37,726 nt of DNA from Desulfosporosinus cupriresistens (GCF_001707885.1 NZ_MASS01000043.1:1-37726), one strand, 5' to 3'. Shown: positions 8,050 to 16,822, counted from the stretch's first letter. Notes: generated by a model not told the origin, from the sequence alone. Translations and numbers: made by a program.

Positions 8050-8727
8050 CTAGGACATAAAAATTCGGGAATATAATCTCTCATGAGCCATGCCTGCCCA
8101 ATCGAAGGCTGGTGCACTGCCACCCCAATCTTTGTCATCTGCCGTTGTTGCCCATTGAATACAGGTATCAAGAAGAGGTTGAAGGAGCGCCAGTACCTGC
8201 TGTCCACTGGTCTGGCCTAACGGAATAGCCCGTACGCCATTCGCAATAAGAGACGCAGTGCTCATATGGGCAAATGCAGTAAGTAGTAATGCTAATTCAA
8301 TCCCTGCGCCAGCTCCATAATGTCCCCAAATAATAGCCTGGTGACCAAATGGAAAATTAACCTCTGATTGATAAGTGGTATCAATTTCACCTAGTAATTG
8401 CCGAAGCCTTCTACCCATCTTCACACTACCCTCACGGCTTTCAGAAGGTAATTTCATGGCATTCAACCGTCGATCCAGTAAATAAAGGTGCTTCAAGTCT
8501 GATTGTTTTGTTGCATTCCAAGCAAGTTTTACTGCCAGTAAATCTGTAGGTCGCCATGTGAAGTAGAGAAAGGTCTGCATAAACTGAGCTAATTCTTGCT
8601 GGGTTTTGATGTCACCGCCCTGAATAAACGTTTCAAGTCCGAAAGATTGAGTAAAGCCACCGGAAGGAAAGGCTGAATCTGCCAATTGCATTAAGCGCAA
8701 ACCGACCAACGTTGATTGTTTAATCAT
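8050..8727 (-). CDS. ureF: urease accessory protein UreF
   Basis: UreF bridges UreD and UreG and acts as a GTPase-regulating factor during nickel loading. The 225-residue sequence opens with the family signature LMQLADSAFPSGGFTQSFGL and includes GHQAIIWGHYGAGAGIE and IPLGQTSGQQ. The start ATG overlaps the ureE stop (ATGA), so translation is coupled. It ends in TAG within a 7-bp repeat tract; the last residues (RIFMS) are just outside the repeat. Confidence 0.94.
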   Translation of the reverse strand: MIKQSTLVGLRLMQLADSAFPSGGFTQSFGLETFIQGGDIKTQQELAQFMQTFLYFTWRPTDLLAVKLAWNATKQSDLKHLYLLDRRLNAMKLPSESREGSVKMGRRLRQLLGEIDTTYQSEVNFPFGHQAIIWGHYGAGAGIELALLLTAFAHMSTASLIANGVRAIPLGQTSGQQVLALLQPLLDTCIQWATTADDKDWGGSAPAFDWAGMAHERLYSRIFMS

Positions 8728-9155
8728 GGTGCAAAAGCTCCGGCTTCTTTAACCGGATATAACCCTAGTTTAGCGAGCTGCTCTTGTAATACTTGATTAT
8801 AGGGTGTGATCACAAAATCACTTTTCAACTCTATTGGGGCATGCATATTACCAATCGCATGAGCAGCCAATCCCATTTCCCTCATATTCCCGACAGGAAC
8901 TACTAAAACAGCTTCTTCTTTTACCTTTACTACAATAAGGTGATTTTCCTCTCTATAAAGAATATCTCCCGGATGCAAATGTCCGCTTTCCAGTTGTATC
9001 CCAATATCTCTACCCACATCAGTTGTTTTACGAAGAATCCTCTTTTGGAGTTCGTCCCAAGAAAGATGAAGCTGTTCTATGGTAAAAGCCTCTTTTTCGC
9101 ACTGATAAATCTGTTCCAAGTCAGCAAGTTTTCCAATCACTTTAGTTACGATCAT
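8724..9155 (-). CDS. ureE: urease nickel metallochaperone UreE
   Basis: UreE carries nickel to the UreDFG-urease complex. The N-terminal peptide-binding-like domain ends near residue 70 and the C-terminal metal domain contains the AAHAIGNMHAPI segment with the conserved metal-site His. The protein (143 residues) ends GAFAP with no His-rich tail, unlike Klebsiella UreE. I start at the ATG at 9155; a TTG at 9164 is possible. The frame remains open upstream of this ATG back to the TAG stop of ureC, twelve codons away, with no other stop between. Confidence 0.9.
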   Translation of the reverse strand: MIVTKVIGKLADLEQIYQCEKEAFTIEQLHLSWDELQKRILRKTTDVGRDIGIQLESGHLHPGDILYREENHLIVVKVKEEAVLVVPVGNMREMGLAAHAIGNMHAPIELKSDFVITPYNQVLQEQLAKLGLYPVKEAGAFAP

Positions 9156-9188
9156 AGCCTTCAAACTCCTATCAACTTTTCGCCCAAC

Positions 9189-10895
9189 CTAAAACATAAA
9201 GTACCGCTGTGCCATAGGTAGGACATCAGCTGGTTCGCAAGTTAGGATTTCTCCATCTGCTGTAACCTGATAGGTCTCAGGATCCACGGATATCAGAGGC
9301 GTTGCCCAATTATGTTTCATGTCAACCTTGCCAATATGACGACAGTTCTTCACCGGAACAAGTTTTTTGTCTAGTTTGAGCTCTTTAGCTAACGTTTCCG
9401 GATCAGCTGCTTGGGATATAAAAGTAACCGAACAAGCGGCAACCCCTTTACCAAAGGCAGCAAACATTGGCTGTTGGAGGACTGGTTGTGGGGTAGGAAT
9501 AGAGGCATTGGCATCTCCCATAGCGGCATGCATAATAAACCCACCTTTGATCACCATCGCAGGTTTTACACCGAAAAACTTCGGCTTCCATAGTACAAGA
9601 TCCGCTAATTTCCCCTTTTCAACCGAACCAACCAGATGGCTAATACCATGAGTAATAGCAGGATTAACGGTGTACTTACTAACGTAACGTTTGATCCGGT
9701 TATTGTCATTATTTATACTGTCAGACTCCAAGGAGCCCCGCTGAATTTTCATCTTATGCGCTGTCTGCCAGGTCCTAATAATAACCTCTCCAACCCGTCC
9801 CATCGCTTGAGAATCAGAAGACATCATGGAGATTACGCCTAAATCATGAAGGATATCCTCAGCCGCAATGGTTTCTGGACGAATACGGGAATCCGCAAAA
9901 GCGATATCCTCAGGGACTTGTTTATCAAGATGATGACACACCATCAACATATCAAGATGCTCTTCTAATGTATTAACCGTAAATGGTCGGGTAGGATTGG
10001 TTGAAGACGGTAAGACATTGGGCAGGGAGGCAATTTTAATAATGTCCGGCGCATGGCCCCCTCCAGCTCCTTCAGTGTGAAAAGTATGAATAGTCCGCCC
10101 GGCAATCGCAGCAATTGTGTCTTCAACAAAGCCTGCTTCATTAAGGGTATCCGTATGGATGGCCACCTGAATATCATATTCATCCGCTACTTTTAGGCAG
10201 CAGTCAATTGCGGCAGGAGTAGACCCCCAATCTTCATGCAGCTTAAGACCAATTGCCCCGGCTTTAACTTGGGCTATCAGCGGTTCAGGACAAGAATTAT
10301 TCCCTTTTCCGAAAAAACCAAGATTAATCGGAAACCCTTCAGCAGACTGCAGCATCCGGTATAAGTTCCATTCTCCCGGAGTACAGGTAGTAGCATTTGT
10401 GCCAGCTGCTGGGCCGGTTCCACCTCCTAACATCGTTGTGATACCAGAAGCAATCGCTGTTTCAATTTGCTGCGGACAAATAAAATGAATGTGACTATCA
10501 ATTCCGCCTGCCGTAACGATATAGTTCTCTCCTGCAATCACCTCAGTGCCTGCCCCTATGGGAAGGTTAACCCCAGCCATCGTCTTGGGATTTCCTGCGT
10601 GACCCAGGTCATAAATACGTCCTGCCTTGATACCTATGTCAGCCTTAATAATACCCCAGTAGTCAATTATCACTGCGTTTGTAATGACCAAATCCATAGC
10701 TTCAACCAAAGCCTGGGGATCCTGCCCCATACCATCCCGAATGACTTTACCACCACCAAATTTTGCTTCATCACCAGGATGGGTAAGATCATCTTCCACT
10801 TCTAGCCATAACTCTGTATCAGCTAAGCGAATTTTATCGCCAGTAGTTGGTCCATACATATCAGCATGTTGACGGTGTGACATGCTTAAACTCAC
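9189..10895 (-). CDS. ureC: urease alpha subunit
   Basis: Catalytic subunit of nickel urease, hydrolysing urea to ammonia and carbamate in the cytoplasm. All active-site residues are present (568 residues): His135 and His137 (SHIHF), carbamylated Lys218 (GLKLHEDWG), His247 (AIHTDT), His273 (HTFHTEGAGGGH), flap Cys320-His321 (MVCHHL) and Asp361 (SSDSQAMGR). The GTG at 10895 is chosen because GGAGGAGG lies 9-12 nt upstream; an in-frame ATG at 10883 is too far from it. It ends in TAG. In an organism with pyl genes this matters, because ureE follows in the same frame. Confidence 0.97.
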   Translation of the reverse strand: MSLSMSHRQHADMYGPTTGDKIRLADTELWLEVEDDLTHPGDEAKFGGGKVIRDGMGQDPQALVEAMDLVITNAVIIDYWGIIKADIGIKAGRIYDLGHAGNPKTMAGVNLPIGAGTEVIAGENYIVTAGGIDSHIHFICPQQIETAIASGITTMLGGGTGPAAGTNATTCTPGEWNLYRMLQSAEGFPINLGFFGKGNNSCPEPLIAQVKAGAIGLKLHEDWGSTPAAIDCCLKVADEYDIQVAIHTDTLNEAGFVEDTIAAIAGRTIHTFHTEGAGGGHAPDIIKIASLPNVLPSSTNPTRPFTVNTLEEHLDMLMVCHHLDKQVPEDIAFADSRIRPETIAAEDILHDLGVISMMSSDSQAMGRVGEVIIRTWQTAHKMKIQRGSLESDSINNDNNRIKRYVSKYTVNPAITHGISHLVGSVEKGKLADLVLWKPKFFGVKPAMVIKGGFIMHAAMGDANASIPTPQPVLQQPMFAAFGKGVAACSVTFISQAADPETLAKELKLDKKLVPVKNCRHIGKVDMKHNWATPLISVDPETYQVTADGEILTCEPADVLPMAQRYFMF

Positions 10896-10963
10896 AGTTC
10901 AATTCCTCCTCCCCTTATTTCAGCAAGCTTTAAATTTGAATATTAAGGAGACTATCTGCCTCG

Positions 10964-11064
10964 AAGTCCTTCTTCAAATCTAACACCTAGAACCTAGTAC
11001 TTCGTTTCTAGAACATTGATCCACGCAACTCGATCCGTCCTCCGGCATCTGACCTCCGACTTCT
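10964..11064. repeat. degenerate heptanucleotide repeats at the ureB 3' end
   Basis: On the plus strand the 7-bp register gives ACCTAGA, ACCTAGT, ACTTCGT, TTCTAGA (10986-11013) and ATCTG, ACCTCCG, ACTTCTG (11044-11062). Most of the tract lies inside the ureB reading frame and encodes the non-conserved tail of UreB. Confidence 0.65.
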
Positions 11065-11417
11065 GGTTTTATGAATCCTTGCCGCTTAGCTTGTTCAATA
11101 CATGTCGTCTTAACCTGACAACCAGCAGTTAAATTATTTGCTCCAAACCAAGGCCCCGGACCGGAAAATCGAACAAGACTAACCGTATGGCTTTCGCCCG
11201 GTTCGAAACGAACAGCGGTACCGGAGGGAATGTTTATACGCATGCCCCAAGCTAAGGCTCGATCAAAGACTAAATACCTGTTTACTTCAAAAAAATGATA
11301 ATGAGATCCAACCTGAATAGGACGGTCGCCAGTGTTTTCAACCGTTATTGTTTCTGTAGACAGGCCTTGATTCGCTTCTATTGTTCCCTGAGCCAATTTA
11401 TACTCACCAGGTATCAT
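10980..11417 (-). CDS. ureB: urease beta subunit with an unusual C-terminal tail
   Basis: Structural subunit of urease. The core is clear: MIPGEYKLAQGTIEANQGL, TVENTGDRPIQVGSHYHFFE, LVFDRALAWGMRINIPSGT and VRFEPGESHTV. I start at MIPGEY (11417), the usual beginning of this family, rather than at 11435. After about residue 116 (KRQGFI) the sequence is not urease-like: EVGGQMPEDGSSCVDQ... is encoded by degenerate 7-bp repeats and adds about 28 residues including three Cys. The stretch around SGPGPWFGANNLTAGC also differs from the usual VIGF-NGLV region. Ends in TAG. Function as UreB is sure; the role of the tail is unknown. Confidence 0.93.
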   Translation of the reverse strand: MIPGEYKLAQGTIEANQGLSTETITVENTGDRPIQVGSHYHFFEVNRYLVFDRALAWGMRINIPSGTAVRFEPGESHTVSLVRFSGPGPWFGANNLTAGCQVKTTCIEQAKRQGFIKPEVGGQMPEDGSSCVDQCSRNEVLGSRC

Positions 11418-11435
11418 ACCTCTTACCCCCTGCAA

Positions 11436-11527
11436 TGTCCGATATTTGATGTTCGGAGTTCGATGCTCGGATTGAAACTCTTAACCTGACTTCTGGCTTC
11501 TGACCTCCGACCCCCGACCTCTGTTAT
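11436..11527. repeat. degenerate heptanucleotide repeats spanning the ureA/ureB junction
   Basis: On the plus strand a first run reads TGTCCGA, TATTTGA, TGTTCGG, AGTTCGA, TGCTCGG (11439-11473). A second run reads ACTTCTG, GCTTCTG, ACCTCCG, ACCCCCG, ACCTCTG (11489-11523). The second lies inside the ureA frame and encodes its final residues (GRGSEVRSQKSG). Confidence 0.75.
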
Positions 11528-11852
11528 CCGTTTCACTCAGCGACCGGATAAGCCTGATAGGATGATGTACTGTAACTAATTTCGTACCATCAGGAAAGGT
11601 TCCCTCAACCTGAATTTCCTCTATCATTTCAGGGACTCCCTCCATAACCTGGTCACGCATCAGGATGTTTGTGCCCATCTCCATGAGTTGGGCAACTGTA
11701 TACCCGTCGCGTATTCGTTCCAGCAATTCAGCGCTAATCAAGGACACTGCTTCTGGATAATTTAACTTCAAGCCGCGCTTTAAACGTTCACGTGCTACCT
11801 GTCCCGCAGTATAAATCAGCAGTTTATCTCTTTCAGTCGGACTTAGATGCAT
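11481..11852 (-). CDS. ureA: urease gamma subunit with a repeat-encoded tail
   Basis: Small structural subunit of urease. Residues 1-100 match the canonical gamma subunit in sequence and length: MHLSPTERDKLLIYTAGQVA, GLKLNYPEAV, MEGVPEMIEEIQVEGTFPDG and TVHHPI. Canonical UreA ends there. Here 23 more residues follow, ending GRGSEVRSQKSG, and these are encoded by 7-bp repeats. The start ATG has AAGGAGG seven nt upstream. First urease gene after urtE, with only 28 nt between them, so transport and hydrolysis are co-transcribed. Confidence 0.95.
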   Translation of the reverse strand: MHLSPTERDKLLIYTAGQVARERLKRGLKLNYPEAVSLISAELLERIRDGYTVAQLMEMGTNILMRDQVMEGVPEMIEEIQVEGTFPDGTKLVTVHHPIRLIRSLSETDNRGRGSEVRSQKSG

Positions 11853-11880
11853 AACCCAACCTCCTTTTACTCGTTATTGA

Positions 11881-12573
11881 TCATATAGACATGCGCTTCT
11901 GAATTTCTTCTTGATTTAATTCCATAGTGAAGCCTTCTGTCACAATACTCCCCTTTTCCATCACGTAATAATAATCAGAAACCTCAACGACAAACTCCAA
12001 ATACTGTTCAACTATCAGAATTGTTAAGTTTGCTTCTGAATTTAATTTTTTTATTACCCGACCGATTTCCTGAATTACGGAGGGTTGTATTCCTTCTGTA
12101 GGTTCATCCAAGATCAGCAATTTGGGCTTTGACACCAGAGCCCGGGCGATAGCCAGTTGTTGCTGCTGTCCACCGCTCAGATCACCACCTTTTCTTTTCA
12201 GCATAGCCTTCAAAACCGGAAATAGTTCATAGATCTCTTCATCGATATTTCCATTCCCTCCAGATGCCTCAAGGCCAAGTAAAAGGTTTTCATGGACGCT
12301 TAACTGTGGGAAAATATCTCTACCTTGCGGAACATAACTGATCCCTTGTCGAGCCCTATAATAGGTAGGCTTCTTCATGATTTCCCCGCCATTGAACTTG
12401 ATACTCCCCTTAGGGGTCTTAACCAAACCCATAACACTTTTTAAAAAAGTTGTCTTGCCTACCCCGTTACGGCCGAGAAGGCAAACAATTTGCCCGTTTG
12501 GCACATGCAGATTTATATCATTGAGTACGATACTTTCCCCATAAAAAGCCTCAAGGTTTCTAACATCAAGCAT
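11881..12573 (-). CDS. urtE: urea ABC transporter ATP-binding protein UrtE
   Basis: One of two ATPases driving urea uptake, related to LivF. Walker A is GRNGVGKTT, the signature LSGGQQQQLAIARAL and Walker B LLILDEPTEGIQ. The PSVIQEIGRVI segment after Walker B is typical of UrtE. I start at MLDVRNLEAFYG (ATG at 12573), where the ATPase fold begins; a GGTGGGG ribosome site precedes it and it overlaps the urtD end by 8 nt. About 230 residues, the usual length. Confidence 0.93.
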   Translation of the reverse strand: MLDVRNLEAFYGESIVLNDINLHVPNGQIVCLLGRNGVGKTTFLKSVMGLVKTPKGSIKFNGGEIMKKPTYYRARQGISYVPQGRDIFPQLSVHENLLLGLEASGGNGNIDEEIYELFPVLKAMLKRKGGDLSGGQQQQLAIARALVSKPKLLILDEPTEGIQPSVIQEIGRVIKKLNSEANLTILIVEQYLEFVVEVSDYYYVMEKGSIVTEGFTMELNQEEIQKRMSI

Positions 12574-13318
12574 CGCGTTCCCCACCCCGCCCAAGATAGA
12601 CATCAATTACCTTTTGATTATTCTGAACGTCATAAACACTGCCCTCATCCAATATTGCCCCTTCGTGAAGAACCGTAACCTTACTTGCATAATCCCTTAC
12701 AAATTCCATATCGTGTTCGACGACAACAATGGTACAATTTTGAGCTATTTTTTTCAGAAGTTCCCCAGTCTTGTCGGTCTCAGCCCGACCCATTCCGGCA
12801 ACTGGTTCATCCAGCAGCATAAGTTTAGGCTCCTGAGCGAGCAGCATTCCGATTTCTAACCACTGCTTCTCACCATGAGATAAGGCTGTCGGGGTGTTAT
12901 ATCTTTTTTCATATAAACCAATCGTGACTAAGATATCCTTAATTCTCTCGATCTGTTCTTTCCTAAGCCTCTGAAACAAGGAAGAATACAGGGAACGATC
13001 CTTCACAACTGCAAGTTCCATGTTTTCATACACAGTCATATTGGTAAATACGGAGGGTACCTGAAACTTCCTTCCGATTCCGACATTGACAATCTCATGC
13101 TCCGCATAACGAGTAACTTCTCTATCCAAAAACTTAACCTGGCCTGATTGCGGCTTAACCCGCCCGCAAATAGCATCCAGTAAGGTTGTTTTTCCGGCAC
13201 CGTTCGGTCCGATAAAAAAACGAATCTCTCCTTTTTTTATCCCGGTATTCACATTATTAACCGCCTTAAATCCATCAAAGCTTACTGTTAGATTATCAAT
13301 CTGTAAAATCGATTCCAT
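12566..13318 (-). CDS. urtD: urea ABC transporter ATP-binding protein UrtD
   Basis: Second ATPase of the urea importer, LivG-like. Walker A is GPNGAGKTT, the family signature is LSHGEKQWLEIGMLLAQ and Walker B LMLLDEPVAGM. The unusual ...SHGEKQWLEI form is characteristic of UrtD. I start at MESILQIDNL (ATG at 13318) after GGTGGAG; the upstream codons to 13345 look untranslated. 250 residues. Confidence 0.93.
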   Translation of the reverse strand: MESILQIDNLTVSFDGFKAVNNVNTGIKKGEIRFFIGPNGAGKTTLLDAICGRVKPQSGQVKFLDREVTRYAEHEIVNVGIGRKFQVPSVFTNMTVYENMELAVVKDRSLYSSLFQRLRKEQIERIKDILVTIGLYEKRYNTPTALSHGEKQWLEIGMLLAQEPKLMLLDEPVAGMGRAETDKTGELLKKIAQNCTIVVVEHDMEFVRDYASKVTVLHEGAILDEGSVYDVQNNQKVIDVYLGRGGERDA

Positions 13319-13378
13319 ATCTCCACCGCCTCTTGATTTTATCAATATCCATTGTCCTAGTTTAATTCACTGGGCGTT

Positions 13379-14455
13379 TTAGTGATTAGTGTGTAGGGCT
13401 TGTTTACTAACCTTCCTTGTTATTTTCTTGGCCAGTCCCACAATACCGTTAGGCATGAACAAGACTATGAAAATAAAGGCCAAGCCTATAAAGTAAGACC
13501 AGACATCCGGGAAACTTTCACTGATCCCACTTTTCAAGGCATTTACCAGTATTGCCCCAATAACAGCGCCGATCAATGTTCCGCGTCCACCGATAGCTAC
13601 CCAAATAATCATTTCAATAGATGGCACTATTCCCATTTCGGCTGGGGAGATAATACCGACCTGAGGTACAAAGATTGCACCAGCCAGCCCTGCTATTCCT
13701 GCAGATAAACAGTAAACAAATATTTTATATGTTGTAGGATTATACCCTGAGAATCGGACTCTGTTTTCCCCATCCCTGATGGCTACAAGGATCCTGCCTA
13801 ATCTTCGTTTAAGCAATACACTACAAAATACATAGACCAAAACAAGAAGTCCTATCGAGATGTAATATAAAACAAGCTTTGTTGAACCATTCGATAAAGC
13901 GGAGCCCAGAATACTTTTATAATTTGTCAGGCCGTTCGTTCCACCGGTATATGCCTGTTGACCAATAAAAAGAGTGACAAATATAATAGCTAAGGCTTGA
14001 GACAAGATGGAAAAATATACACCCCGGATGCGGTTCTTAAAGGTTAAAAACCCTATAAAAAACGCCAATATACTCGGCACTAAGATTGCCATAACAAGAG
14101 CAAGAATACTGTTGGAAAAAGGTTTCCAAAACCAAGGAAGTCCTTCAAGCCCGCTCCAAGACATAAAATCCGGTAGTTTTCCGTGGGCAGCTTCTAACTT
14201 CAGATACATGGCCATGCAATATGCCCCAAGTCCAAAGAACACCCCGTGTCCAAGGCTTAAAATCCCCGTGAATCCCCAGATCAAATCTAAACCAATTGCC
14301 AAAATAGCGTAGGCAATAAATTTTCCAAGTAAATTTATTCTGAAATCGGACAAAAACAAGGGAGCTAAGACTAAACCCAATATGATAACCGAGAATACTA
14401 ATTTCTCTTTTGAATTCACCAAACTTCGAGCATCGAACTTCAAACATCGAATCAT
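13379..14455 (-). CDS. urtC: urea ABC transporter permease UrtC
   Basis: Membrane permease of the LivM type, 358 residues, with about nine or ten hydrophobic segments. Family motifs include GLDLIWGFTGILSLGHGVFF and VAIGGRGTLIGAVIGA. The ATG at 14455 is preceded by GGGAGGG at proper spacing. The first 14 or so residues (MIRCLKFDARSLVN) come from 7-bp repeat DNA rather than from a urtC-like sequence, and the first membrane segment begins near residue 19. Repeat insertion therefore seems to have replaced the original start. Confidence 0.92.
   Translation of the reverse strand: MIRCLKFDARSLVNSKEKLVFSVIILGLVLAPLFLSDFRINLLGKFIAYAILAIGLDLIWGFTGILSLGHGVFFGLGAYCMAMYLKLEAAHGKLPDFMSWSGLEGLPWFWKPFSNSILALVMAILVPSILAFFIGFLTFKNRIRGVYFSILSQALAIIFVTLFIGQQAYTGGTNGLTNYKSILGSALSNGSTKLVLYYISIGLLVLVYVFCSVLLKRRLGRILVAIRDGENRVRFSGYNPTTYKIFVYCLSAGIAGLAGAIFVPQVGIISPAEMGIVPSIEMIIWVAIGGRGTLIGAVIGAILVNALKSGISESFPDVWSYFIGLAFIFIVLFMPNGIVGLAKKITRKVSKQALHTNH
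14415..14452. repeat. degenerate heptanucleotide repeats at the urtC start
   Basis: On the plus strand the register is AACTTCG, AGCATCG, AACTTCA, AACATCG (14422-14449). The tract overlaps the first codons of urtC. Confidence 0.65.
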
Positions 14456-14485
14456 CGTTTTGTCCCTCCTTCCCGTAATACTTTA

Positions 14486-15391
14486 CTACTCGTCTAATGA
14501 ACGGCTGCTGATGTTAAATAGACCTTTGGGCCTCCATTGTAAAAATGTAATAATTAAGAGAAAGACTAAGACCTTTGCAAGCGAGGTATTGGTATAAAAC
14601 TCAAGGGTAGTGTTGGCTGTTCCGATAAATAGTCCACCAGCTACAGTTCCTATCAGCTTTCCTACGCCGCCCAGAACTACAACCATAAACGTATCGACAA
14701 TATAATTAGTTCCTAAGGTGGACCCGATTGAACCCAGCAAGGTCAAAGCACACCCGGCAATTCCGGCCAGCCCTGAGCCGATGGCAAATGTATATGCATC
14801 GACTCTTCTAGTATTAATACCCATACTCTCTGCCATTTCTCTATTCTGCATGACCGCTCGAATTCGCCGACCGGTTTTACTCTTATATAGAAGTACGAAC
14901 ATACCCAGGATACACGCAATGACTAAGGCGATAATAAAAAGACGCTTATAGGGCAGCTGCAGTCCTTGGTGTAAAACGAGCCCGCCTTCCAACCAGCCCG
15001 GACTTTTGACATCGACATTAGGCGCCCCAAAAATACTTCTGGCTAGTTGCTGCAACACTAAACTGACTCCCCAGGTTGCCAGGATACTGTCCAATGGTCT
15101 ATTGTAAAGATGGCGGATCACTGTCCCTTCCAGCACAAATCCTATAAATGCAGCCACGACAAACGAAGCAGGGATAGCAAGGACAAAATATAATCCAAAA
15201 AGACTCTTATCCAGATGTATAAATAGATTTTGGACGAGATACGTAACATAGGCACCAATCATGATAAACTCACCATGAGCCATATTAATCACTTTCATCA
15301 AACCAAAGGTTATGGCCAATCCCAAGGCGGCTAGCATAAGAATCGAGCTGACGCTGATTCCATTAAATATTTGCAGGATATACGTTCCCAT
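14486..15391 (-). CDS. urtB: urea ABC transporter permease UrtB
   Basis: LivH-type permease, 301 residues with about eight hydrophobic segments. Family sequence includes LAITFGLMKVINMAHGEFIM near the start, NRPLDSILATWGVSLVLQQ and VVVLGGVGKLIGTVAGGL. It pairs with UrtC to form the membrane channel of the urea importer. The ATG at 15391 follows a GGGGTGG ribosome site. Ends with TAG directly followed by TAA. Confidence 0.94.
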   Translation of the reverse strand: MGTYILQIFNGISVSSILMLAALGLAITFGLMKVINMAHGEFIMIGAYVTYLVQNLFIHLDKSLFGLYFVLAIPASFVVAAFIGFVLEGTVIRHLYNRPLDSILATWGVSLVLQQLARSIFGAPNVDVKSPGWLEGGLVLHQGLQLPYKRLFIIALVIACILGMFVLLYKSKTGRRIRAVMQNREMAESMGINTRRVDAYTFAIGSGLAGIAGCALTLLGSIGSTLGTNYIVDTFMVVVLGGVGKLIGTVAGGLFIGTANTTLEFYTNTSLAKVLVFLLIITFLQWRPKGLFNISSRSLDE

Positions 15392-15481
15392 TTTTCCACC
15401 CCTTTTCCTGAGTGTATTAGTAGCAACGGTGCAGGCTTTATCTCACCTGCACCGTTAAACCATAATCCACTATGTCAGTAA

Positions 15482-16735
15482 CTAATTACTAAGACCCTTA
15501 GCCCAATCATAGGATTTCAGGAACGGATCCGGTTTGACTGGCTTATCTGTGCTCCAGATCTCTTTAATCAATCCATCTTCAGTTACCTCACCAATTCTTA
15601 CAGGTTTCCAAATGTGTTGATTTTCGCCCTCAATTTTAATTAGACCTTCAGGAGCTTTAAATTCAATTCCTTTAGCAGCTTCCTTAACCTTAGCTACATC
15701 TGTCGAACCTGCTTTTTTTACAGCCGCTACCCATAAGTACACTGCGTCATAAGCAGCTTCGATAGGATCATCGGTTACACGGTCTGCACCATATTTTGCT
15801 TTGTAGTTCTTAACGAATTCTTTATTCTCAGGCGTATCTGTCGTTTGGTAGTAGTTCCAGGATACCAGCTGACCCTTCATGTTTGCTGCACCAATACCCC
15901 GAACTTCTTCTTCAGCAACACTTACGGAAAGGGTTGTCAGATCTTTGGAAGTAATACCTGCATCTTTAAGTTGCTTGAAGAAGGCGACGTTGCTGTCCCC
16001 ATTCAAGGTATTGAACACGACATCAGGCTTAGAGGCGATGATTTTATTAACTATGGTGCTATAATCGGTATGTCCAAGCGGTGTGTATTCTTCAGCCATA
16101 ACCTCGCCACCCAGAGCGGCTACTTGAGCTTTAATAATCTTGTTGGCTGTTCTTGGGAACACATAATCAGACCCTAACAGGAAGAACTTCTTGCCTTTAT
16201 TCTTAAACAACCAATCTATAGCTGGCACAATCTGCTGATTAGGAGCGGCACCGGTGTAAAAAATATTGGGTGATGCTTCCATCCCTTCATATTGAACTGG
16301 ATACCAAAGTAAGCCATTATTTTCTTCAAACACCGGCAGTACGGCTTTACGGCTTGCTGAGGTCCAACAGCCAAACACGGTTGCCACCTTATCTTGTTGG
16401 AGCAGTTTCTTAGCTTTTTCCGCAAAGTTAGGCCAGTTGGAGGCACCATCTTCGATAACCGGCTGAATTTTTTTACCTAAGACCCCTCCAGCGGCATTGA
16501 TTTCGTCGATCGCCATCATTTCCGAATCCTTAACAGATACTTCACTGATGGCCATTGTTCCACTTAGCGAATGCAAGATTCCAACTTTAATGGTATCTCC
16601 TGAACTACTAGCCGTTTCTGCTGGTTTGGTTGTTTGAGTAGCTCCACAGCCGGTCAACAGTAACCCTGCCATAAGGGTTGCCGAGATCATCCCAGTTGCC
16701 CGTTTTCTTATCTTCAGTGAAAAATAATTCTTCAT
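15482..16735 (-). CDS. urtA: urea ABC transporter substrate-binding lipoprotein UrtA
   Basis: Extracytoplasmic urea receptor anchored as a lipoprotein: a basic start, a hydrophobic stretch and the lipobox LLTGC (Cys at about residue 30). The mature part opens IKVGILHSLSGTMAISE and contains VFGCWTSASRKAVLPVFE and LLWYPVQYEGMEASPNIFYT, diagnostic of the urea/short-chain-amide receptors. 417 residues. A strong GGAGAGG ribosome site precedes the ATG. First transporter gene, 286 nt after the response regulator; a terminator-like hairpin in that gap suggests its own promoter or attenuation. Confidence 0.95.
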   Translation of the reverse strand: MKNYFSLKIRKRATGMISATLMAGLLLTGCGATQTTKPAETASSSGDTIKVGILHSLSGTMAISEVSVKDSEMMAIDEINAAGGVLGKKIQPVIEDGASNWPNFAEKAKKLLQQDKVATVFGCWTSASRKAVLPVFEENNGLLWYPVQYEGMEASPNIFYTGAAPNQQIVPAIDWLFKNKGKKFFLLGSDYVFPRTANKIIKAQVAALGGEVMAEEYTPLGHTDYSTIVNKIIASKPDVVFNTLNGDSNVAFFKQLKDAGITSKDLTTLSVSVAEEEVRGIGAANMKGQLVSWNYYQTTDTPENKEFVKNYKAKYGADRVTDDPIEAAYDAVYLWVAAVKKAGSTDVAKVKEAAKGIEFKAPEGLIKIEGENQHIWKPVRIGEVTEDGLIKEIWSTDKPVKPDPFLKSYDWAKGLSN

Positions 16736-16801
16736 AACTTACCCCTCTCCGTCCTTAATCTTTTCCAACATGACTGGCCAGGACCGATGTTGAAATATTT
16801 C

Positions 16802-16813
16802 GTTAGCGCTAAC
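16802..16813. promoter_or_regulatory. perfect 12-bp palindrome upstream of urtA
   Basis: GTTAGCGCTAAC reads the same on both strands and lies 67 bp before the urtA start, just after the terminator-like hairpin. It is well placed to be an operator. The regulator is not identified. Confidence 0.45.
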
Positions 16814-16822
16814 ATTCTAACC

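Noticed and set aside
9367..10872. Several open frames opposite ureC
   Set aside because: ureC is fully conserved in its own frame; these are opposite-strand shadows without ribosome sites.
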